Positions 43,078 through 51,687 of a stretch of 64,000 bases of DNA are shown in pieces. This stretch comes from Yinghuangia aomiensis (lineage in GTDB: Bacteria > Actinomycetota > Actinomycetes > Streptomycetales > Streptomycetaceae): positions 499,660 to 563,659 of the forward strand of contig NZ_BAABHS010000001.1 of NCBI RefSeq assembly GCF_039542225.1. Direction: 5' to 3'. Below the pieces are notes generated by a model. It saw nothing but the letters and a program-made list of their open reading frames with translations. It did not search any database and was not told the origin of the DNA. The position numbers and the translations under genes were made by a program. The first letter of the stretch is position 1. Each line of letters starts with the position of its first letter.

Positions 43078-43754
43078 CGGTCACCTCCGCGTGCGGTGTC
43101 GGACAGGGGTGTGCCGGGTGGAACGGTCCACATCAGGCTGGGGCTGCCATGGACAGTGAGCGTGCCGTCGTCAGCTGCGGCGACGGTGTACCGGCCGGGG
43201 CTGCCGGCGGCTTCCCACATGTGGTGGAGGCTTCGGTGTCGGCCCACGGGTTGCTCGGTCCGGTCGGCCGGACCGACCACCGGCCGATGTGGCGCTGCAG
43301 CCGACGCCGGACTCGCGGCCGTCGTGGACCTGGGTAGGAGCGGTGTCGCTCCACGACAGGTGCGGTGCCAGGTCGGAGAGGGCGAGCACGTGCCGGGTCG
43401 GTGCAGCACTGCGGGGCCGATGCCGATGCCCCGGTCGGCATACCGGCGGCCTCCACCCGGGCAGGTGGTGCCCTGGTGTCGAGGAGTTCGGCGGGAAACG
43501 TTGCGAGTGTGCAGCGAATACTGTCTGCGGTGCGGTCGAGGACGAGTAACGGGTCCCGGCCTGCCACACGGAGAGCGGCCACGAGTCGACCTACCGGCGC
43601 CACCAGCCCCAGCCACGCCGCGGGCCGCGCATCCGCACGGCGGCTTCGCGCAGGCGTTCCCCGCCTCGACGTGTCCGCCCGGCGCGGTGACGGTGGCTTC
43701 GTCCGCCGTGTTCGTACGGCCGGGCGGGTCAGCGATGGTCTTCGGCACGAGCAT
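43074..43754 (-). pseudogene. Decayed NUDIX-like gene with intact start site
   Basis: ATG 43754 has AAGGAG four bases upstream and the frame begins like a NUDIX protein, reaching TVTAPGGHVEAGNACAK. The Nudix box is then lost: coding character switches between all three frames (VGRLVAALRVAGRDPLLVLDRT in one, HVLALSDLAPHLSW in another) before returning near the end to WEAAGSPGRYTVAAADDGTLT. Several indels are needed to explain this. The stop still overlaps the exporter start, so translation coupling to the exporter may persist. Confidence 0.6.
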
Positions 43755-43802
43755 CGACTCCTTCGTCAGGTCCGGGCCGCTGGCACACAGAGGTCAGGGC
43801 GG

Positions 43803-44666
43803 TCAGCGGCCGTTCCGCAACTGCGCGAGCCCCGCCAACCCCCGCGCCAAGACTTCGGCGTCGTTGTCCTTGGCGCCCCAGTGCGCGCTGTCCAGCGCGT
43901 CCAGCACCACCCACCCCGCCAACGCGATCTCCTCGTCCGTGGTCAGGGAGCGGCCGTAGCCGTCGAAGAACGCCTCGCGCAGATCGGGCCGCTCCTGCCA
44001 AGGCCCGTTCACCAGCAAACGGAAGTCCCTTACCGATGCGCCGGGTTCGGCGCGCTCGAAATCGATGACCCGCACCCGGGAGTCGTTGTTGTACAGCCAG
44101 TTGCGGGGTTGGAAATCACCGTGCGTCGGGACCATGGGCAGCGTCACCTGCGCCGCGGCGACGAGAACTGCCTGGGCGCGGCTCAGGTCCGCGTCGGTGA
44201 GCCGGGCGCGGCCCAAGTGCTTGAGCACATAGGCGGAGGGCAGCGCCGACGCCGTCGCCGCGGGGCAGATCGCGGTGTCGTGGATACGCCGGGCCAACGC
44301 GCCGGCGAGCGCGTGCACCTCAGCGTCCTGTCCGGGCGGGAGGGGCTGGAACTTGACCGGGACTCCGGGGAGCGGTGTGACCAGGATCCCGGGGAGCGCC
44401 GAGTCACAGGCCAGCAGCCTGGGGGTGTCCTCGCCCAACAACGTCACCCAACTCTCGTACGCGGCCACTTCCCGACGGTGAAACTTGGGCGTGGAGTGAA
44501 CCTTCGCGAAGACCGCGGCCCCATTGGGCGCGCGCGCCTCCCACACGCGTGAGGCAGCGCCCGGCCACGAACGGGACCACACATCCACGTCGGGCCCCAG
44601 CACACTTGTGACCAGCGCCGCCAGTGGCCCTGGCATCTCGTCCACGGCGCTCGTCACCGGTTCCAC
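43803..44666 (-). CDS. APH-fold phosphotransferase
   Basis: A 287-residue kinase-like protein. The catalytic loop is PTHGDFQPRNWLY and the metal ligand is in RVIDFER; the N-lobe contains SRVWEARAPNGAAVFAKV. Residue pattern and length match the gene at 31916, for example PRLLAxD, SxxLPG or TPLPG, and the ERPDL ending, so they are likely paralogues. GTG 44666 lies within the coupled small ORF upstream. The phosphorylated substrate is unknown; APH-like genes often act on antibiotics, choline-like amines or amino acids. Confidence 0.82.
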   Translation of the reverse strand: MEPVTSAVDEMPGPLAALVTSVLGPDVDVWSRSWPGAASRVWEARAPNGAAVFAKVHSTPKFHRREVAAYESWVTLLGEDTPRLLACDSALPGILVTPLPGVPVKFQPLPPGQDAEVHALAGALARRIHDTAICPAATASALPSAYVLKHLGRARLTDADLSRAQAVLVAAAQVTLPMVPTHGDFQPRNWLYNNDSRVRVIDFERAEPGASVRDFRLLVNGPWQERPDLREAFFDGYGRSLTTDEEIALAGWVVLDALDSAHWGAKDNDAEVLARGLAGLAQLRNGR

Positions 44667-44746
44667 TCGCCCCGGCGCCCGTGCTCTGCAACCTTGGAGA
44701 GTTCAAGCCAGAACGCATCTGCGCAGGCAGTGGCGGATTGCGGCAT
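44654..44746 (-). CDS. 30-residue small ORF coupled to the phosphotransferase
   Basis: ATG 44746 is preceded nine bases upstream by GGGAGG and encodes MPQSATACADAFWLEL plus a basic tail ending EWNR. Its stop at 44654 overlaps the phosphotransferase GTG start by 13 bases, which is a typical leader-coupling layout. It resembles no precursor family I know. Support is positional only. Confidence 0.45.
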   Translation of the reverse strand: MPQSATACADAFWLELSKVAEHGRRGEWNR

Positions 44747-45048
44747 GGTGACAGGCCTCCCATGAAGACGGAGCGGGGCTGCGGGACGGCCCCGCCGTGG
44801 AATGTGGGGGTGCCCAAGCCTGCTGCCTCGCGTCCGGGGTGTGGCAGAGCGCACAGGGTCGAGTGACGGGCGCATACTTCGAACGTGCGCTCGACCAACC
44901 GTGCGGCTGTGGCTTGGTCCTGCGGCGGATGCACCACGGATCTTCGAATCCAACGCTGCGACCGCTGACAGAAGTTGGCGACGGTTCCGAAAGTCCGTCG
45001 TCGAGCGGAACCCCCAGAGCTGGGGCGTCGGACGCAGCGACCGACCGG

Positions 45049-46164
45049 TCACGGGTTCGACCAGGTCCGGCGCGGCGATGCCTGGGCGGCGGCAGCGAGT
45101 TCGCCTTCGACCGTGTCGAGGTGCTCGAGCAGTGACACGACCATGCGCGCCCGTCGGTCCCAGTACAGGTCCACACCCGTCTGGTCGACCGGATCCGGAT
45201 CGAGGTAGTGCTCGTAGACCCCGTAGGTGGAGAGCAAGGCATGGAGCAACGCCATCCGCGCGCACGCCGCCACCTGTTCGGGGACTAGCCGGGGGTTGGC
45301 GTCCCGGTAGGCCGTCACCATGGCCACCGCGGTGGCCAACCATGCGTCGGTGTCGGACTCGGCGACGGTGAGTGGGTCGAAGGCGATTCGGCCGAGCTCC
45401 CACGCCGCCGGCAGCACCCGGATCCGCGGGTCCAGCACCGCGGCGACCCGGTGGCCGCGCATCAGCAGATTGGACCGGGTGAAGTCTCCGTGCACGAGCT
45501 GCCGGACCACCGGGGGAAGGCCCTCCGCCAGACGGCCGTGATGGCGTTCGATGTCCTTGACTCGGGTGCGGAGTTGGTCCAGGCGGACGGCATCCGCGTC
45601 GGTGGCCCGGCCGTCGCGCTGGAGGACCCGGATCGCGTCGACGGCCTGGCGGGCGCGGGCGATCGACGTGGACGGCGGTTTTGTCCACCACAGCTCAGGG
45701 ACTGGTACTCCGCCGCTGTCGGTGGTGGGGCGGCCGGCGAGCCAGCGGTGGAACTGTCCCAGGACGCTGCCGACCTCGGCCGCTTCGTCGGACGTCCAAA
45801 CCGTCCGCGACGTGTGCGCGTCGGAGACGAAGTCCTGCACCGACACAGCCCGCCCGCCGACCGGGACCAGCAGCCGCCCCTGGCCGTCGGCGAGCGTCTT
45901 CGGCGCGGGAAGCCGCGCACGGGTCGAGAGCCGCGCCTGCCGCTCCAACGCGAGCATGCGCGCCTGGTAGTCGTGGGAGTATCCCGGACGGCGAACCTTG
46001 GCGAAGTACCGCTCCCCGGTTGGGTGGACCAGCACGGTGAAGTTGTCCGTCTCCGTCCCCTCAGCGAATCGCTCGATTTCGGTCGCATGGGGAAGGCCGT
46101 AGTGCTCGGCGAGGACGCCACGCAGCCATGTCCCACCTGCGGCGGTGGTAGCGGTGTCGGGCAT
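45049..46164 (-). CDS. APH-fold phosphotransferase
   Basis: A 371-residue kinase-like protein. Catalytic loop LVHGDFTRSNLLM carries the conserved Asp and Asn; the second metal-binding Asp is in AAVLDPRIR, a variation of the usual D[F/W][E/G]. The N-lobe has EGTETDNFTVLV and GERYFAKV. The same EGTxTDN signature occurs in the gene at 47592, marking the two as paralogues distinct from the 31916/43803 pair. GGAGG lies about 11 bases before ATG 46164. Confidence 0.82.
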   Translation of the reverse strand: MPDTATTAAGGTWLRGVLAEHYGLPHATEIERFAEGTETDNFTVLVHPTGERYFAKVRRPGYSHDYQARMLALERQARLSTRARLPAPKTLADGQGRLLVPVGGRAVSVQDFVSDAHTSRTVWTSDEAAEVGSVLGQFHRWLAGRPTTDSGGVPVPELWWTKPPSTSIARARQAVDAIRVLQRDGRATDADAVRLDQLRTRVKDIERHHGRLAEGLPPVVRQLVHGDFTRSNLLMRGHRVAAVLDPRIRVLPAAWELGRIAFDPLTVAESDTDAWLATAVAMVTAYRDANPRLVPEQVAACARMALLHALLSTYGVYEHYLDPDPVDQTGVDLYWDRRARMVVSLLEHLDTVEGELAAAAQASPRRTWSNP

Positions 46165-46363
46165 AGGTCGCGAGCCTCCAGGGTCGTGACAGGTCGACGC
46201 GGACGGTTCTGCCGGTGCGCCGGGTGTTCAACGTGTTTGGTGGGCCTAGAAGCGAAGCGGACGGCGTCGACGGCCAGGCGCGCTTCGAACGTTCACTCCG
46301 CCAGCCCTGCGGTTTCGACCCGCCCGTGCCGCAGCACGCGGCGCGGCCGACGGGCCGAAGTGG

Positions 46364-46807
46364 TCACGTGGTCCACCCGGCCTCTGCGTAGATGACCCCG
46401 GCGGTGATTGCGGCCAAGGCGCCAGCGGTGTAGGGGACGATCGAGGCGGGCAAGGCGTCCGGCGGCCACCACTGGAGTGCCACGCAGCGGTCCGGCTCGC
46501 AGTTGGCGATGTGCCCGGTGTAGCGGTCGACACCGAAGAACAGCTGGAGCCGGGCGTGCCCGTTGTCCGGGTTGCGTTGGTGCAGCGTGTGCAGGAGGTG
46601 GAGCGCGTCGGGGTCGATCCCGATGCCGAGTTCCTCGTGGGCTTCGCGCACCGCGCACTGCTGCGCCGACTCATCTTCGAGGTGGCCGGCGGGAACATGC
46701 CACTGGAGCGCGCCGAACGCGGCGGTGGCCGGGCGCAGACCCAACAGGACGTGGCCGCGGTGGTCGGTGATGACGAGGTGGACGCCGATGACTAGGCGAT
46801 GACGCAC
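46364..46807 (-). CDS. NUDIX hydrolase
   Basis: A 147-residue NUDIX protein with the full box GHLEDESA...REAHEELGI at about residues 41-63 and a leading IGVHLVITDHRGHVLLGLR strand. Probably hydrolyses a nucleoside diphosphate derivative or a capped metabolite. GGAGG eight bases before the GTG at 46807 sets the start. It lies between two phosphotransferase genes, on the same strand, about 200 bases from the next. Confidence 0.87.
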   Translation of the reverse strand: MRHRLVIGVHLVITDHRGHVLLGLRPATAAFGALQWHVPAGHLEDESAQQCAVREAHEELGIGIDPDALHLLHTLHQRNPDNGHARLQLFFGVDRYTGHIANCEPDRCVALQWWPPDALPASIVPYTAGALAAITAGVIYAEAGWTT

Positions 46808-47591
46808 GGGCGCTGCCTCCGGGAGCGACGTAGGGGAACTGGTGTTCTAACGTCGGGGTGTGGACCAAAGACACGGCGTTGCAGGAGCGGGTCTTGGACG
46901 GACTGCACCGTCCCTTGCTACGGGTGCAGAACGAGTCCGCGTCAATGAGCAACGTGCTGGGGCTGCGCCGGATGAAGTCATCCGCATCCTCCTGGGGCGT
47001 CTGGTGAAGGCGCGTGAGCTGCAGCCGGGGGGATTGCCGTACGGGTCGCCGCACGAAGCGGCCGTCCGCGCTGCACATGTGATTTCGTGCTGGTTCGGCG
47101 GAGGGGATTCCGCGGCTTCAGCGGACCAAGGCGGTCTCTGGACACACCCTTGCGAGTTCGGCAGCGCCCAGCCAACGGGGTTCTACGAGATTGCACGGAA
47201 CCCCTCGATGGGGTGACGCGGCCGGCCCGCGGGTGGCGGGGTTAGCGGCTCGCGAGCGCGGGCCGTCGCGTCGTCGGCGTGCTGGTGTGGGGGCCGCGGT
47301 CCGGCGAAGAGCTGAGAACTTCACCCAGGTTCGCGGAGCGACAGTTGCCGAGCAGGATGGTGTGGCAGCCGCGGGGAGGCGGACCTTGATCACGACATCG
47401 GCGATCTCGGTGGCCGTGCAGGGGGTTTGGTGGGCGATGGCGGCGCGGCCGAAAGGTCCCGGGTGGCGAACGACGTGGGCAGTACGTCGTCGGGCAGGAA
47501 CGGCAGGTCGTCGACGGGGTGACGCATCCGCTGCCAGCCTCCACAGTAAAAGCGCGGGCACGGCGGATGACCCGCGGGGTCTTGCGTGAAC
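46808..47591. other. Gap with possible gene debris
   Basis: About 780 bases. On the minus strand a GTG at 47608 overlaps the phosphotransferase stop and reads TLLAEFTQDPAGHPPCPRFYCGGW and LPFLPDDVLPTSFATRDL, then coding character moves to another frame (CTATEIADVVIKVRLP). On the plus strand near 46960 a short piece (DEVIRILLGRLVKAREL) is also gene-like. I take these as degraded fragments without an assignable family. Confidence 0.4.
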
Positions 47592-48692
47592 TCAGCCAAG
47601 AGCGTCACGCAGGGCTTCCTCCATGGCAGGCAGCCGGTGCAGCAGCAGCAGAGCTGCCTCGTGCCTCACCCGCCCGTAGGCCTCGAGGGCGGCGTCGATG
47701 ATGTGCGGCCTTTCGATCGGTACCGACAGCGGAAAGGCCGAGCAGAGCATGGCTGCACAGCCGACCCGAAGCGAGGACGTGAGGTCGTCCGCGGGCGCCT
47801 TCGGGTTGGCGTCTCGGTAGGCCAGGGTGAGATCGGTGTATCCGGTGAGCCAGCTCTCCGCACTGTTCTCCAGGACGCTCTGCGGGTCGCAGCCAAGACG
47901 TGCGATCTCCCAGGCGAGGTACCCGGGTGCGGGCGGTCGGAAGTCCACGATGGCGGCTACCTCGTGGTCCTGGAACAGAACGTTGGGCCCGGCCGTGTCG
48001 CCGTGCAGGATCTGGACGGTCAGCTGTGGAAGCGAAGATAGGGTGCGCTCGACTTCCCCCAGGATGGCTTGTCGCTCGCGCGCCGCTTGCAGCGCCCACG
48101 TCTCGAACTCCCCGAGCCCGGGCCTGCCCTGGTACGCCTGGACCAGGCGCTCGAAGCGGTCCCGCGCAGCGGCCACATCGCACACCGCGGCACCGGGTTC
48201 CAGGGTGGGCGCGGCGGCGGGGTGAGCGGCGAGCCGGTTGTGGAGCCGGCCCATCGCTGTGCCGACCGCTGCCCACTTTGCACCCCTCAGGTTGCCCTCG
48301 GCAGTCTCGGTGTGCGGCACGTACGACCACACGGACATCGGCAGGCGGCCGCGGGTCTCGATGAGTTCGTGCTCGCGCGTGCGGGTTGCCCGCGCGGTCG
48401 CGACACCTCCATCGGCGGCGTACTCGGACAGTTCCACCGACGCCCGCTCCAGATCCAAGTGCTCTCGGGTGCGGTAGACCTTGGCGAAGTGCCGCTGTCC
48501 CGTCTCGTCCACGACGGCGTAGTTGTCCGTCGCGGTGCCTTCCGGGATGCGCGCGATGTCTGCCGGGTGCAGTCCGTACCCGAGGACCAGCGTCTCGGCG
48601 ACCGCCATGATCTGCTCCCGCTCGGCGGCACCGCTGGGCGCGGAACGCGCGGCGACAGGGTCGGCCGCGGGCTGGTGAGATGTGGTGGGCAT
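47592..48692 (-). CDS. APH-fold phosphotransferase
   Basis: A 366-residue kinase-like protein with ILHGDTAGPNVLF as catalytic loop and AAIVDFRPP as metal-binding segment. The N-lobe holds EGTATDNYAVVDETGQRHFAKVYR, shared in pattern with the gene at 45049. GAGGAG about five bases before ATG 48692 fixes the start; a much longer upstream frame extension is not coding. Its neighbour upstream is divergent. Substrate unknown. Confidence 0.82.
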   Translation of the reverse strand: MPTTSHQPAADPVAARSAPSGAAEREQIMAVAETLVLGYGLHPADIARIPEGTATDNYAVVDETGQRHFAKVYRTREHLDLERASVELSEYAADGGVATARATRTREHELIETRGRLPMSVWSYVPHTETAEGNLRGAKWAAVGTAMGRLHNRLAAHPAAAPTLEPGAAVCDVAAARDRFERLVQAYQGRPGLGEFETWALQAARERQAILGEVERTLSSLPQLTVQILHGDTAGPNVLFQDHEVAAIVDFRPPAPGYLAWEIARLGCDPQSVLENSAESWLTGYTDLTLAYRDANPKAPADDLTSSLRVGCAAMLCSAFPLSVPIERPHIIDAALEAYGRVRHEAALLLLHRLPAMEEALRDALG

Positions 48693-49208
48693 GGTCTCCT
48701 CGTCGAAGCGCACAGCGACAGGGGTCAGATAATGAGTGGGCGGCATGTGGTCGGGGCGATCTGGCGCCGCGGGAACGGCCTGCGGCCGACTGGTGCTCGG
48801 CGAGCCGCGGCGGGTGCAGCGGGCCGCAAGATCGCCGACGGACGACGTTTCGTCGACGTGGTCACCTGATTGCGCCTCCCTCGTTCGGGTTGTCGCAGTA
48901 CCCGAGTCCGACCCGGCATCGCCTCTGTCGGCAGGGGACTGGCCGACCAAGCCGACATTGCCCCGGCCGCGTGAATCGGCTGATCGAGACGGTGAACGCG
49001 GTAGCCGACACCGGCCTTTGGTGGCGGAGGCACCCCGTTCGGGATTGCGTAGGCGGGACGTGGGGCCGGTCGGCGGGCGCCGCGGCACCAGGTCGAGATC
49101 GCATAAAGTGCGGGCGCACGGATGCCTGCGTCGTTCACCGAAGAGGTTCTTGGGCGCCCTCGTTTGTCTGCGCGGGCATCCCTCGGGCCGCACCACCAGG
49201 AGGAACCA
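48693..49208. promoter_or_regulatory. Divergent intergenic region
   Basis: About 515 bases between the minus-strand phosphotransferase and the plus-strand deoxyribosyltransferase-like gene, so it should hold promoters for both. Frames open across it lack start signals and domains. No strong repeat or promoter consensus was recognised. Confidence 0.5.
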
Positions 49209-49598
49209 GTGTCGTCGCCGCACGTGCTCACCCCCGTGGAAATGCTCGCCGAGGCGAAGAAGCAGCTGGGTCTTCCGCACATCGTCGTGATCTGCGGCTC
49301 CACTCGTTTCATGGCAGAGATGGCCGAGGTCGAGGTACGGGAGACCGAAGCCGGACGGATTGTGGTGAAGCCGGGTTGCGACCTGAAGTCGCCGCACGCA
49401 CTGTGGCCCGATCCTGTCGAAGCTGAGGCGCTGAAGGTTCGACTCGACGCCTTGCACCGGTCGAAGATTCTGCTTGCCGATGCGGTGCTCGTCGTCGGCG
49501 ACTACATCGGTGACAGCACCCGAGACGAAATCGCCTACGCCCGGTCGCTGGGCAAGCCGGTGGAGTTCACGCACCCCGAAGTCGATCCCGATTCCTGA
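49209..49598 (+). CDS. Nucleoside 2-deoxyribosyltransferase-like small protein
   Basis: A 129-residue Rossmann-like protein. HIVVICGSTRF near residue 25 is the N-terminal nucleotide-binding strand and loop. ADAVLVVGDYIGDSTRDEIAYARSLGKPV near 88-116 is the second signature, with the Glu in DEIAYA aligned to the catalytic Glu of deoxyribosyltransferase-like proteins. AGGAGG seven bases before GTG 49209 fixes the start. It could act on a nucleoside or bind a nucleotide as a SLOG-like protein. It converges on the ketosynthase cluster, which contains a second such domain. Confidence 0.7.
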   Translation: MSSPHVLTPVEMLAEAKKQLGLPHIVVICGSTRFMAEMAEVEVRETEAGRIVVKPGCDLKSPHALWPDPVEAEALKVRLDALHRSKILLADAVLVVGDYIGDSTRDEIAYARSLGKPVEFTHPEVDPDS

Positions 49599-49675
49599 GG
49601 ACCCGCTCATCAGCCCCTCCGTGGGCACCCCCTGGAATGGATCATCCAGCGGGCGGCGTGGCGGTGAATGCAGAC

Positions 49676-50677
49676 TCAAGCAGCGGAGGCCCGCATCGCG
49701 GCCGTGATGGCGGCAGCGAGAGGCCGCCGCTGGTCCATCACGTAGAAGTGGTCGCCCTCGTAGCTCTCGAGCCCGCCAAAGTGCGTGGTGAACGTCTGCC
49801 AGGCGAGCAGACGGTCCTCGCCGATCAACTGGTCGCAGCGGCCCGCGAATACCGAGAGCGGAACGGGCAACGGTTCGGGGTCGGGGGGAGGAGCCCAGGT
49901 GTCCACGAGTTTGAAGTCGTTGCGGAACACCGGAGCGAACTGGCGCCAGACGGCGTCGTCGTCGAGGAGCTGCGGTGGGCTGCCGCCCACGTTCCGCAGC
50001 CAGCCGCGCAGTTCGTCGTCGGACATCAGGTGACGGCGGCTGTCGGCGCCGGCCTCACCTCGCGGGGCGCCGTAGGCGGACACGCCCAGCCAGTCCGGGA
50101 GCGGTGCCCTCTGGCGGTGCAGGCGGCGGGTGAGCTGGTAGGCGATGAGTGCGCCCATGCTGTGGCCGAAGAACCCGAAGGGCCGGTCGAGCAAGGGGGC
50201 GATGGCGGTGTGGAAGTGGTCGACCAGCCGGTCGCAGTCGTCGATCAGCGGCAGTGTCTGCAGCCGGCCTCGGCCGGGGGCCTCCAGGAGGCACAGTTCC
50301 CAGTCCTGGGGGAAGTGGTCCGCCCAGCCGCGGTAGAGCAGGTGCGAGCCGCCGGCGTGGTGGAACAGGAACAGGCGCATCGCCGGGTCGCTCAGTGGCC
50401 TCGGGCGGATGACCGGGCCGGCCGACGTGGCGCCGACGACCTTCGAGACGACGAAGGTGTGCAGCTCGGCGAGGGTGGTGGCACCGCCGATGACGATGGT
50501 GTTCTCAGGGACACCGAACACGGTCTCCACTCGGGTGGCGATCTCGAGCATCAGCAGCGAGTCGATCTCGAGCTCGTCGGAGAAGTGCGCCTCGTCGGTC
50601 ACCTCCTCGGGTTCGACCTCCAGGACGCCGGCTATCAGCGCGCGGAGATCCTCCATCTTCACAGGCACTGGGGTCAT
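49676..50677 (-). CDS. ACP-thioesterase II fusion
   Basis: A 333-residue two-domain protein. Residues 1-80 are an acyl carrier protein with the phosphopantetheine Ser40 in ELEIDSLLML. Residues about 98-333 are a type II thioesterase with LFLFHHAGGS, nucleophile Ser173 in GHSMG, Asp in GRCDQLIG and His in GDHFYV. TEII enzymes normally stand alone, so the fusion suggests release or editing of the chain carried on this ACP. GAGG about nine bases before ATG 50677 sets the start. Last gene of the minus-strand cluster. Confidence 0.87.
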   Translation of the reverse strand: MTPVPVKMEDLRALIAGVLEVEPEEVTDEAHFSDELEIDSLLMLEIATRVETVFGVPENTIVIGGATTLAELHTFVVSKVVGATSAGPVIRPRPLSDPAMRLFLFHHAGGSHLLYRGWADHFPQDWELCLLEAPGRGRLQTLPLIDDCDRLVDHFHTAIAPLLDRPFGFFGHSMGALIAYQLTRRLHRQRAPLPDWLGVSAYGAPRGEAGADSRRHLMSDDELRGWLRNVGGSPPQLLDDDAVWRQFAPVFRNDFKLVDTWAPPPDPEPLPVPLSVFAGRCDQLIGEDRLLAWQTFTTHFGGLESYEGDHFYVMDQRRPLAAAITAAMRASAA

Positions 50678-50718
50678 AGGTGTTCGCCTCGCTCCAACGT
50701 GGATGGACGAGTGGTCGG

Positions 50719-51687
50719 TCAAGGGGTCAGCAGGAGCGCGGCTGTCGCGTCGTGGCGCGGTCCTCCAGCCGTGGCGAGCACGTTCCCGGTGGCGTCGCTG
50801 TCCAGATGGGCGGCCGCGGCAGCGCACTGCAGGACGCCCAGTGCCCCGGAGAGCGGCCCCAGTTGGGCTTCCAGATCGATCCGGCGCGTGACTGCGAGCA
50901 ACTGGCCCGATTCGGCATCCTGCTCGCCCGCGAGCCACAGTCCGACGGACCTCTCCTCGGTCACGCCGACGGCGGTCATCGCCGCGGCGAGGTCCCCCGC
51001 CCGTGCGTGCCCGGCGACCGTGGCGCGCGGCTGTATGCCCCGGGCAGCGGCTGCGTCGGCCGGTTCGAGGACGACCGCGGCCGCCGCGTCGATGGACGGC
51101 GCGCAGAGCAACCTCATCGCCACCTCCTTGGCCGGTTCGACGCCGACGACAACGGCTGCTTCGGCGCGCCCGGCCACGATGAGGTTCCGGGCCCAGGCGA
51201 GGGCGTCCAGACCGCTCGTGACGCCATTGCAGACGGTGAGGTTGGGGCCGCGCAGCCCGAAGCGGATGGCCACCCACGCGGCGATGACACTGCTGGACGT
51301 CTCCGGCAGGCCCAGCGGGCTGAGGCCCCTTGTGCCTTCCCGGGCAATGGTGTCGGCGGCCGCGCAGACGGCGTCCACGTTGCCCAGATTGGTGCTGACA
51401 ACGACGGCGGTCGCATCAGCCATGCCCGTGAACGTCGCCTCAGCGTCGGTCAGTCCCGCGTTGCGGAGTGCGAACTCGGCGGCGCGCAGAGCGAGCCGGG
51501 ACGCGCGGTCCTTGTGGCGCATCTCGTATCCGCGGAGCTCGGATGCCGGGTCGAGGCCGCCCTCAACCGGCAGCGGTCCGAGGAGGTCGCGGTACGTCGC
51601 CACACCGGGGAGCGCCAGTCCGATGCCCGTGACGACGACCTCCCGGGTGCGCGGGTGACTCATCCGTGCGGTAGTCGTCTCGGTCAT
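50719..51687 (-). CDS. Cysteine-less ketosynthase partner (CLF-like)
   Basis: A 322-residue protein of the thiolase/ketosynthase fold, short compared with about 410 for typical beta-ketosynthases. The active-site region reads GPNLTVCNGVTSGLDAL, where Val156 occupies the place of the nucleophilic Cys. The HGTGT segment is absent, and only a remnant of the GHxxGAxG region (GPLSGALGVLQC) remains. It should be a non-catalytic chain-length-factor-like partner of the ketosynthase encoded immediately upstream. Start and upstream stop overlap as ATGA. Confidence 0.8.
   Translation of the reverse strand: MTETTTARMSHPRTREVVVTGIGLALPGVATYRDLLGPLPVEGGLDPASELRGYEMRHKDRASRLALRAAEFALRNAGLTDAEATFTGMADATAVVVSTNLGNVDAVCAAADTIAREGTRGLSPLGLPETSSSVIAAWVAIRFGLRGPNLTVCNGVTSGLDALAWARNLIVAGRAEAAVVVGVEPAKEVAMRLLCAPSIDAAAAVVLEPADAAAARGIQPRATVAGHARAGDLAAAMTAVGVTEERSVGLWLAGEQDAESGQLLAVTRRIDLEAQLGPLSGALGVLQCAAAAAHLDSDATGNVLATAGGPRHDATAALLLTP

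Noticed and set aside
46860..47216. Plus-strand 118-residue ORF
   Set aside because: Only a short internal piece looks coding; no ribosome-binding site or domain, so it is reported only as possible debris.
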